Assembly: GCA_015660615.1 (NCBI GenBank)
Contig: DQKQ01000134.1
Coordinates: 1-5,516 of the forward strand
Source: Flavobacteriales bacterium
GTDB taxonomy: Bacteria; Bacteroidota; Bacteroidia; Flavobacteriales_D; Sanyastnellaceae
Direction of reading: 5' to 3'
Length of the DNA: 5,516 bases
Part shown: positions 1 to 5,516 of the stretch, in pieces
Position numbering within the stretch: the first letter of the stretch is position 1
Layout of the letters: every line of letters begins with the position of its first letter
Notes under the pieces: model-generated
What the model was told of the DNA's origin: nothing
Database searches by the model: none
What the model saw: the letters and a program-made list of their open reading frames with translations, nothing else
Translations under genes and position numbers: made by a program

Positions 1-30
1 ATGTGGCGATTGAAGGAGTTGAGAATGTGA
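1..30 (+). CDS. 3' end of an unidentified upstream gene (partial)
   Basis: Frame 1 is open from the left edge and ends with TGA at 28-30, giving a C-terminal tail reading MWRLKELRM. Ten codons are too few to identify a product. The reason to believe in it is the junction: its stop would overlap the GTG start of the MoxR gene in a 4-base GTGA arrangement, the same geometry seen at three other junctions in this cluster. The ATG at position 1 is probably internal to the gene and not its start. It could be chance, because so short an open frame proves nothing by itself. Confidence 0.35.
   Translation: MWRLKELRM
13..18 (+). promoter_or_regulatory. Candidate Shine-Dalgarno site for the MoxR gene
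   Basis: AAGGAG lies 8 bases upstream of the GTG at 27-29, which is ideal spacing. It favours that GTG over the earlier in-frame GTG at 3-5. No comparable purine-rich site precedes the other five starts in the window. Bacteroidota depend little on Shine-Dalgarno pairing, so the match may be fortuitous (it also encodes Lys-Glu in the upstream frame). Confidence 0.45.
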
Positions 31-1037
31 GTGAAACAGCTGGCAACTCCCTTGATATACAAGCTTTAAACCAGAAAATAGAGAAAGCTAGCAGGGTAAC
101 TGATCTAATTCGTCTTGAGATGAGTAAGACCATTATAGGACAAACCGAGATGGTCGACAAACTCCTTATAGGTTTGCTAGCGAATGGGCATGTTCTACTG
201 GAAGGAGTACCAGGGCTTGCTAAGACTCTCGCGATAAACAGCTTGAGTCAAACCATAGATGCTCAGTTTTCAAGGATACAGTTTACTCCTGACCTGCTGC
301 CTGCTGACGTAGTGGGAACGATGATTTATAATCCACGTGAGGAAAGTTTTAAGGTAAAGAAGGGACCTATTTTTGCGAATTTTGTATTGGCAGATGAGAT
401 AAATAGAGCTCCTGCTAAAGTGCAAAGTGCTCTACTTGAAGCGATGCAGGAAAGGCAGGTTACTATAGGAAATGAGACTTTCGAAGTACCTAATCCTTTC
501 TTAGTTCTTGCAACACAGAATCCTGTAGAACAGGAAGGAACATATCCCCTTCCAGAAGCGCAAGTTGATAGATTCCTACTTAAAGTGGTTATAGGATACC
601 CTACAAAGGATGAAGAACAAAAGATATTAAGAGCTAACATGACTGTAGAAGGTCTGCCGAAACCTTCAGCAGTAGTTACAACGAAACAAATCCTCGAAGC
701 TAGAGATCTAGTTAGAGCAATATACTTAGACGAAAAAGTCGAGAAATATATTATCGACCTTGTTTTCGCAACACGCTCACCTGAAAATGTAGGACTCGGT
801 CATTTAACAGAATTGATATCTTTCGGGGCCTCTCCCAGGGCGAGTATAGGACTTGGGTTAGCTTCTAAAGCACACGCATTTATGGATCATCGTGGGTATG
901 TAACTCCTGAAGATGTTAGAGCCGTAGCTATGGATGTTATGCGACATAGAGTAGGTCTTACTTTCGAAGCAGAGGCAGAAAATATTACTCAAGAACAAAT
1001 TGTAACTGAGATAATGGATAGCGTGATAGTACCTTAA
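27..1037 (+). CDS. moxR: MoxR-family AAA+ ATPase
   Basis: This is a cytosolic AAA+ ATPase of 336 residues, close to the usual MoxR length. Seen in the sequence (numbered from the GTG at 27): Walker A GVPGLAKT at 60-67, Walker B LADEINRA at 121-128, sensor 1 ATQNP at 162-166, an arginine-finger region VDRF at 180-183, and sensor 2 GASPRA at 267-272, followed by the small helical lid domain. All catalytic motifs are intact. The family is thought to work as chaperone-like motors acting with vWA proteins, and the next gene is exactly such a partner. The frame is also open with a GTG at 3, which would add eight residues. I prefer 27 because of the Shine-Dalgarno site, the GTGA overlap with the upstream stop, and a resulting N-terminus (MSETAGNS...) that matches the usual length. 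The stop overlaps the next ATG by one base. The family assignment is very secure; the cellular substrate is unknown. Confidence 0.96.
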   Translation: MSETAGNSLDIQALNQKIEKASRVTDLIRLEMSKTIIGQTEMVDKLLIGLLANGHVLLEGVPGLAKTLAINSLSQTIDAQFSRIQFTPDLLPADVVGTMIYNPREESFKVKKGPIFANFVLADEINRAPAKVQSALLEAMQERQVTIGNETFEVPNPFLVLATQNPVEQEGTYPLPEAQVDRFLLKVVIGYPTKDEEQKILRANMTVEGLPKPSAVVTTKQILEARDLVRAIYLDEKVEKYIIDLVFATRSPENVGLGHLTELISFGASPRASIGLGLASKAHAFMDHRGYVTPEDVRAVAMDVMRHRVGLTFEAEAENITQEQIVTEIMDSVIVP

Positions 1038-1903
1038 TGGATACAGTTGAACTTCTGAAACAAGTAAGACGCGTGGAGATAAAAACCCGTGGGTTGAGCG
1101 ACAAGATTTTCTCTGGCGAGTACGCAAGTGCTTTTAAGGGTCGAGGAATGGCATTCAGCGAGAATCGCGAATACCAGCACGGAGATGAGGTGAGGTCGAT
1201 TGATTGGAATGTTACCGCGCGAATGGGTACTCCCTATGTTAAAGTTTTTGAAGAAGAGCGTGAGTTGACCGTCTTTATATTAGCAGATATAAGTGGTTCT
1301 ATTGAAGGTGGAACGAAGGGTGTAAGCAAGAGAGATCGTATTACGGAATTGGCAGCTGTACTTGCCTTTAGCGCAATGGGGAATAATGATAAAGTAGGAG
1401 CCATACTTTTCTCCGACCGCATCGAAAAATTTATCCCCCCGAAAAAAGGCAGGTCTCACGTACTTAGAATAATTCGTGAAATCATCGAAATTAAGCCAGA
1501 AGGTAAAGGAACAGATATCACGAATGCGTTAGATCATTTCCTCTCGGCAATGAAGAAGCGGACCGTTTCATTCCTGCTAAGTGATTTCAGAGATTCAGGA
1601 TATGAAGACCTGCTTAAACGAGCAGGGAGAAAGCACGATTTCGTAGCCCTAAAAATAGAAGATCCTATTGATTTAGATATCCCAGACGTGGGATGGTTGC
1701 CTTTGAAAGATCATGAAAGTGGAGAAACAAAATGGATGAGAACTGGATCTAAGAAAGACAGAATTAGGTACAGAGCTAGTGAGCTAGAGCGGTCTGATAG
1801 CTTAAAACGAGCGTTTGCTCTAGCAGGTATCGATTCGACGACGATACGAACTGATCTGCCTTATGTAAAACCGTTAATGCAATTATTCGATCGCCGTGGA
1901 TAA
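1037..1903 (+). CDS. DUF58 family protein with vWA-like domain
   Basis: This 288-residue protein is the compact, soluble DUF58 type common in Bacteroidota. It lacks the N-terminal membrane helices found in longer DUF58 proteins of other phyla. The DUF58 signature is clear at about 45-62 (EYQHGDEVRSIDWNVTAR). It is followed by a vWA-like fold with MIDAS-type residues: DISGS at 84-88, Thr159 in GTD, and Asp183 in LSDFRD. It probably binds a divalent metal and is the cytosolic partner of the MoxR ATPase just upstream. The ATG at 1037 shares its A with the MoxR stop (TAATG), so translation is probably by reinitiation; no Shine-Dalgarno site is visible. The 3' end overlaps the next gene by 8 bases. 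I see no truncation or missing key residue. The family call is firm; the biochemical function is not established for this family. Confidence 0.94.
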   Translation: MDTVELLKQVRRVEIKTRGLSDKIFSGEYASAFKGRGMAFSENREYQHGDEVRSIDWNVTARMGTPYVKVFEEERELTVFILADISGSIEGGTKGVSKRDRITELAAVLAFSAMGNNDKVGAILFSDRIEKFIPPKKGRSHVLRIIREIIEIKPEGKGTDITNALDHFLSAMKKRTVSFLLSDFRDSGYEDLLKRAGRKHDFVALKIEDPIDLDIPDVGWLPLKDHESGETKWMRTGSKKDRIRYRASELERSDSLKRAFALAGIDSTTIRTDLPYVKPLMQLFDRRG

Positions 1904-2888
1904 GTCATCATACATATTGCGACTTACTATAGGGGTAATTGTAGTCTTGGGAGGCGGCTGGGGGTTTAATTTAATGGATATAAGCAAATGCGTAGCCCAA
2001 AGTTCATTACACACTATCCCCTCCGACCTGGAAATGATTTCAGATACTGGAAGAATATCTTGGGGTGAAAGAGCTACTATCACACTGAGATTAGGACTTG
2101 AGTTAGGTGAGAAAAGTACAGGATGGCCTATCTGGGAGGATACCATACCCGGTGGTTTAGAGATTCTATCCACAAGTAAAATCGACACCATACTACCACA
2201 AAAAGACGACCCTGACCAGTGGGATATGATTGTGGAACAATCATGGGTAGTTACGGCATGGGATTCAGGTTACGTAGTTATCCCTGAAATAGAAGTTATG
2301 GGCGAAAAATCTGCTCCAGTTATGATTCAAGTGGTGCCAACTCGAACAGGTGAAGCTCCGGAAATGATGCCCGCCGCTGAAATAATAAAGATAGAATGGA
2401 CATTCTGGGATAGGATAGAGAAAGCTGCTCCTTACGTGTTAAAGGTGTTGGCGGCACTCTTGTTCGCTCTAGGATTAATCTATTTACTTAAGAAAGTTAA
2501 GAGAAAGGAACGTGTAGAAATAGAAATGGTAGTCCCAGACATACCTCCACATATTACGGCACTTGAAAAATTGAGGGAGCTCGAAGAAAGAAAGGGCTGG
2601 ACTAAAGGGGAGGCCAAATCATTTCACGTTCAGCTCAGCGAGATCATCAGGACATACATAGACGCGCGATTCTCAATTTCGTCGCTGGAAAGCACGACGA
2701 GAGAAGCGGCTGCTCAGATTGATTTACTTGATATTTCGCAGTCTGATAAGAGTAATCTCATAAGTGCTTTGAGATTAGGCGATAAAATTAAATTCGCTAA
2801 ACACACAGCGAGGACAGACGATCACATTAAGGTGATCAAAACTTGCATTGAATTTGTTGAAAATACAATGGAAAATCCCGAATCGTGA
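1896..2888 (+). CDS. BatD-like membrane-anchored protein of the Bat locus
   Basis: This 330-residue protein has a hydrophobic N-terminus at about 8-26 (signal peptide or anchor; a cleavage near Ala34 in KCVAQ is possible, and the cysteine is not in a lipobox). Residues 40-150 are probably a beta-sandwich on the periplasmic side. A transmembrane helix lies at about 180-198, followed by the basic stretch KKVKRKER. The C-terminal helical domain (220-320) carries LSEIIRTYIDARF at 247-259 and LESTTREA at 264-271. That C-terminal pattern and the position between DUF58 and BatA match a Bacteroidota Bat-locus family usually annotated as hypothetical or BatD-like. It is not full-length BatD, which is larger and normally lies after BatC. 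The GTG start lies 8 bases inside the DUF58 gene. I chose it because later ATGs would remove the hydrophobic segment. Topology suggests it links cytosolic MoxR/DUF58 to periplasmic Bat domains; that role is inference. Confidence 0.82.
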   Translation: MDKSSYILRLTIGVIVVLGGGWGFNLMDISKCVAQSSLHTIPSDLEMISDTGRISWGERATITLRLGLELGEKSTGWPIWEDTIPGGLEILSTSKIDTILPQKDDPDQWDMIVEQSWVVTAWDSGYVVIPEIEVMGEKSAPVMIQVVPTRTGEAPEMMPAAEIIKIEWTFWDRIEKAAPYVLKVLAALLFALGLIYLLKKVKRKERVEIEMVVPDIPPHITALEKLRELEERKGWTKGEAKSFHVQLSEIIRTYIDARFSISSLESTTREAAAQIDLLDISQSDKSNLISALRLGDKIKFAKHTARTDDHIKVIKTCIEFVENTMENPES

Positions 2889-3955
2889 AACAAGTTCTAC
2901 CTATACATTTAATTGCCCTGACAGCGTCAGGAGCTATCGCATTATTGGTGAATAATCTTTACCTATGGGAACGTCCTTGGGCACTTCTTTTAATGCTCCT
3001 TGCAGTAGGGTACACTATACTCAGAACTGTTGGTTCGAGGCGATTTGGCACTTTATTCGCTTTCGTTTCCTTTACAATAGTGAAAAAAGATCTATTTCCT
3101 GACCTAGTAAGATCTTGGATCTCAGAAACCCCTTTCGCACTGAGAACTTTTGCTATAGCATTACTCGCTATTGCTATCGCCCGCCCTCAGTCTTCAAATA
3201 GTGTGGAGGATATGACGAATGAGGGGATAGATTTGGTTTTAGCTATAGATGTCTCTGCGTCTATGTTAAGTATGGATTTTAAGCCCAATCGGCTTGAACA
3301 AGCAAAATCAGTAGCCGTCGATTTTATAAACGAACGCCCTCATGATAGAATAGGTGTAGTTGCGTATGAAGGGGAGGCATTTACACAAGTGCCAGTAACT
3401 TCAGATCATATAATCGTGAAAAATGGGGTGAGTGGATTAGAGACGGGATTGCTTGAAGGAGGAACCGCTATAGGATTAGGTCTCGCTACTTCCGTAAATA
3501 GGTTGAGGAAATCTGATGCAAAAAGTCGAGTTATTATTCTTCTTACAGACGGGATAAATAACGCGGGAGCGATAGACCCATCAGACGCTGCACAGTTAGC
3601 TGAACTCAACGGGATACGTGTATACACCATAGGCGTGGGATCTATTGGTAAAGCGAAAAGTCCAGTAGCAATTTTACCTGATGGTACTTATAGGTATGAC
3701 TGGATAGATGTGAAAATTGATGAGGATGTGCTGATGCAAATCGCAGAAATAACGGGAGGGAAATACTTTAGAGCTACAAACGAAGAAAAACTAAAATCCA
3801 TCTATTCGAAAATTGACGTTTTAGAAAAGACTCGCTTCAACGTGATGAGATACCAAAGAAAAACTGAGGCCTACCTACCCTTCGCTTTAATGGCTCTAAT
3901 TTCTCTTCTTTTAGAACGAACTCTGAGATTCACCGTGATAAGATCTATCTCATGA
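2885..3955 (+). CDS. batA: BatA, membrane-anchored vWA protein
   Basis: This 356-residue protein has hydrophobic segments at about 8-24, 31-47, 85-100 and 328-345 and a vWA domain at about 115-310. The MIDAS is complete: DVSAS at 122-126, Thr194 in GGT, and Asp222 in LLTDG. The segment ARPQ at 100-103 just before the vWA domain, GGKYFRA at 291-297, and the C-terminal helix ending in a basic tail are typical of BatA. By the positive-inside rule, with basic residues at 47-53, the vWA domain should face the periplasm. In Bat systems it is expected to work with BatB and BatC. The GTG start forms a GTGA overlap with the preceding stop, and no good alternative start exists before the second helix. 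The first hydrophobic segment is an addition to the three-helix layout I expect for the family. Identity is firm; the ligand of the vWA domain is unknown. Confidence 0.94.
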   Translation: MKQVLPIHLIALTASGAIALLVNNLYLWERPWALLLMLLAVGYTILRTVGSRRFGTLFAFVSFTIVKKDLFPDLVRSWISETPFALRTFAIALLAIAIARPQSSNSVEDMTNEGIDLVLAIDVSASMLSMDFKPNRLEQAKSVAVDFINERPHDRIGVVAYEGEAFTQVPVTSDHIIVKNGVSGLETGLLEGGTAIGLGLATSVNRLRKSDAKSRVIILLTDGINNAGAIDPSDAAQLAELNGIRVYTIGVGSIGKAKSPVAILPDGTYRYDWIDVKIDEDVLMQIAEITGGKYFRATNEEKLKSIYSKIDVLEKTRFNVMRYQRKTEAYLPFALMALISLLLERTLRFTVIRSIS

Positions 3956-5082
3956 GTTTAAACTCGAGAAATAATAAATCCTTTCAGTCCATGGTATTGG
4001 GGGTGTTTATCGCGGAACTAGTATTTTGGGTTTTTGTGACGGCAGCTGTATTATTCGTAAATGAGTTCGCTCCACACGTAGAGCTTCACAGAAAGGACTT
4101 GATTTTATTACTTTTCGCTTTACCGATAGCAACTGTAAGTTTCCTTATACATCTAAAGTGGAAGATGAAAGCTGTGGCTGCGCTCTCTGAAGAGAAATTA
4201 GCTGAATCTACATTTCCGAGGCTATCAATGGGTAGGGAGGTCTGGAGGTTTTTAATTTGGCGTTTAGCTATAGCAATGATAGTTGTGGGGGTATTAGGTC
4301 CAAAAGTGGGGAGTAAGTTACAGGAAGTAGAATCGCAAGGGTCAGACCTCGTAATCGCTATAGATATAAGCAACAGCATGATGGCCGAGGATCTAGGCAT
4401 GGATAGGCTGAGCTTAGCGAAACGCACAGTGGAGAGGGTGCTTGCTAAATTAGGAAGCGATAGAGTAGGTCTCGTCATTTTCGCAGGCCAGGCATATGTT
4501 CAATGTCCCCTAACCACTGACTATAGCGCCCTTAAACTTTTCCTAAATACGATCAGCCCCGACCTTATATCCATTCAAGGAACCGCCCTAGGAGAGGCCA
4601 TAGATGTTAGTGTTCTCGCATTTAAAAATTCACCTGAATCGAGCCGTTCTATTTTACTTATTACAGATGGTGAAAATCACGAAGACGACCCTGTAGCTGC
4701 TGCAGCAAGAGCTAGGGAGAAAGGAATTTCCGTGCACATAATAGGTTTAGCGACCCCGGAAGGAGCTCCTATTCCTAAATACGATAAGAGTGGGCGCAAA
4801 GTGGGATTCATCCAAGGGGCGGATGGCTCACCGGTTGTTTCTCGTTTGGACGAAACGGTACTAGTAGCCACGGCCACTGCTGGAGATGGTAGCTTTACTC
4901 GAGCGAAAAAGAGTTTCGTGAACATAGGGCCCATAATTAACGCATTAAACTCAGCTGAAAAAACTCGCACAAGTAACGTGAGGTTTACCGACTACGACCA
5001 TCGCTTCCAAATATTCCTATTAATCGCACTGTGCCTCGTATTACTAGAGACATTTATACCGCATACCGCAAGTCGCAAATGA
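3952..5082 (+). CDS. batB: BatB, membrane-anchored vWA protein
   Basis: This 376-residue paralogue of BatA has hydrophobic segments at about 14-36, 48-68, 100-116 and 350-368. The vWA domain spans about 130-335 with a complete MIDAS: DISNS at 138-142, Thr211 in GTA, and Asp239 in ITDGENH. The ITDGENHEDD segment, the GAPIP loop at 271-275 and the YDHRFQ motif before the last helix separate BatB from BatA. Basic residues after the second helix (KWKMK, 69-73) and at the C-terminus place the vWA domain on the periplasmic side. It starts at an ATG in an ATGA overlap with the batA stop and ends in another ATGA overlap with batC, so the three should be made in fixed proportion. The N-terminus is longer than typical and contributes one extra predicted helix, as in the neighbouring BatA. 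It ends before the TPR region, so it is not a BatB-BatC fusion. Confidence 0.94.
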   Translation: MSLNSRNNKSFQSMVLGVFIAELVFWVFVTAAVLFVNEFAPHVELHRKDLILLLFALPIATVSFLIHLKWKMKAVAALSEEKLAESTFPRLSMGREVWRFLIWRLAIAMIVVGVLGPKVGSKLQEVESQGSDLVIAIDISNSMMAEDLGMDRLSLAKRTVERVLAKLGSDRVGLVIFAGQAYVQCPLTTDYSALKLFLNTISPDLISIQGTALGEAIDVSVLAFKNSPESSRSILLITDGENHEDDPVAAAARAREKGISVHIIGLATPEGAPIPKYDKSGRKVGFIQGADGSPVVSRLDETVLVATATAGDGSFTRAKKSFVNIGPIINALNSAEKTRTSNVRFTDYDHRFQIFLLIALCLVLLETFIPHTASRK

Positions 5083-5516
5083 ATATTCATATTAAAATAC
5101 AGCTAGCGGTTACACTCCTACTCTCACCTATCCTTGGAGTTTTAGGCCAAACTCAATCTTCTATCGATCTGAAAGGACATCTTATAAACGGAGTGTCTCA
5201 GTTCTCATCAGGTGAGTTTTCCGAAGCTACAACTTCATTTAGTAACGGGAGCACACTAGAAAAGTTTGAGGATATCGCTGCCTATAATTTGGGAAGAACT
5301 TTAATGGAAACTGAAGATCTAGAAGGGGCCACATCAGCATTTCAACAAGCTATAGCTTCTTCAGAAAACTCTAAATTAAAATCTAACGCATGGTATAACA
5401 CGGGTAATATCGCCCTACAATCCCAAGACCCAGAAGCAGCCGTAAACGCATATAAATCGGCACTTCGTAACTCCTCTACTAATAACGAAGCTCGACATAA
5501 TTTAGCTATAGCAAAT
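5079..5516 (+). CDS. batC: BatC, secreted TPR protein (5' part only)
   Basis: The frame opens with ATG at 5079, overlapping the batB stop (ATGA), and stays open for 146 codons to the right edge, so the C-terminus is missing. Residues 8-23 form a hydrophobic signal-peptide core (QLAVTLLLSPILGVLG), with likely cleavage just before Gln24. Tetratricopeptide-like repeats follow: a weak one at about 32-61 with GEFSEA, clear ones at 67-99 (AAYNLGRTL, DLEGA) and 103-134 (AWYNTGNIA, DPEAA), and the start of another at 137 (EARHNLAIAN). TPR repeats form protein-binding helical scaffolds. In Bat loci BatC follows BatB and is thought to bind the periplasmic BatA/BatB vWA domains. The assignment rests on TPR content, secretion signal and position. 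Without the 3' end, length, repeat number and any fusion to a downstream BatD cannot be judged. Confidence 0.85.
   Translation, partial: MNIHIKIQLAVTLLLSPILGVLGQTQSSIDLKGHLINGVSQFSSGEFSEATTSFSNGSTLEKFEDIAAYNLGRTLMETEDLEGATSAFQQAIASSENSKLKSNAWYNTGNIALQSQDPEAAVNAYKSALRNSSTNNEARHNLAIAN

Noticed and set aside
326..640. Antisense open frame of 104 codons inside the MoxR gene
   Set aside because: It lies wholly opposite a strongly conserved AAA+ core, has a cysteine/serine-rich composition without domains, and has no upstream site of its own. It is a shadow of the coding strand.
858..1127. Antisense open frame across the MoxR/DUF58 junction
   Set aside because: Both sense genes are convincing through this stretch and the translated product resembles no family I recognise.
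27..1903. Magnesium-chelatase-like or RavA-ViaA pair
   Set aside because: The ATPase has MoxR-specific motifs, the partner has the DUF58 signature and not a ViaA or BchD architecture, and no tetrapyrrole or respiratory genes are adjacent.
1980..2010. Lipoprotein signal in the BatD-like protein (cysteine near residue 32)
   Set aside because: The residues before the cysteine are Asp-Ile-Ser-Lys, which do not fit a lipobox; an ordinary signal peptide or anchor is more likely.
1883..2191. Antisense open frame over the start of the BatD-like gene
   Set aside because: The sense frame supplies a signal/anchor and a domain consistent with Bat loci; the antisense product has low-information composition.
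3080..3125. Repeated AAGATC/GATCTT words that could form a hairpin in batA
   Set aside because: The words are short, lie inside conserved coding sequence, and have no following T-run or control context. They are expected by chance in AT-rich DNA.
4086..4478. Antisense open frame of 130 codons inside batB
   Set aside because: It is opposite the BatB helices and MIDAS region. The length is explained by the codon bias of the sense gene. The same reasoning removes the smaller antisense frames at 1234-1422, 3406-3630 and 4677-4970.
27..5516. A new MoxR-vWA conflict or defence system
   Set aside because: ATPase plus vWA pairs do occur in predicted defence cassettes, but BatA, BatB, a secreted TPR BatC and the BatD-like protein in this order are the known Bat locus. 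No nuclease, protease, toxin or nucleic-acid-binding domain is seen.
1..5516. Promoters, terminators, RNA genes, mobile elements, CRISPR or direct repeats
   Set aside because: There is no intergenic space. I found no tRNA- or rRNA-like segment, terminal inverted repeats, regular spacer arrays, or stem-loops with U-tracts.

Overview
This window is one strand of an uninterrupted gene cluster, and every base is coding or inside an overlap between genes. The order is: the last codons of an unidentified upstream gene, a MoxR-family AAA+ ATPase, a DUF58 von Willebrand factor A (vWA)-type protein, a membrane-anchored BatD-like protein, BatA, BatB, and the first 146 codons of BatC, which runs off the right edge. 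This is the Bacteroides aerotolerance (Bat) locus layout typical of Bacteroidota. Protein details (the DUF58 N-terminal signature, the BatA core and the BatD-like C-terminal helical domain) look most like Flavobacteriia-type members as I remember them. Base composition is moderately AT-rich, about 30-40% G+C on the few lines I counted. I would not name a genus.

Left part (1-1903): the ATPase has complete Walker A, Walker B, sensor and arginine-finger motifs, and the DUF58 protein follows with a one-base overlap. Both are predicted soluble and cytosolic and form the usual MoxR/DUF58 pair. Middle part (1896-2888): a protein with an N-terminal signal or anchor, a probable beta-rich periplasmic domain, one transmembrane helix and a cytosolic helical domain. 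Right part (2885-5516): two paralogous membrane-anchored vWA proteins, BatA and BatB, both with an intact MIDAS (metal-ion-dependent adhesion site), then the secreted tetratricopeptide (TPR) protein BatC.

The family-based picture is that the MoxR ATPase acts as a chaperone-like motor with vWA partners. BatA and BatB would display their vWA domains on the periplasmic side, where TPR protein BatC is expected to join them. The BatD-like protein is the only gene here whose predicted topology gives it sizeable domains on both sides of the membrane. The molecular substrate of Bat systems is not established, and roles in stress tolerance and envelope maintenance come from work on other organisms.

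All junctions overlap by 1, 4 or 8 bases, so the genes are probably co-transcribed and translationally coupled. No promoter, terminator, RNA gene, mobile element, CRISPR array or significant repeat is visible. I found no new system here. The points most worth a second look are the fully overlapped architecture, the extra N-terminal membrane helix shared by BatA and BatB, the poorly characterised BatD-like protein, and the MoxR start choice.
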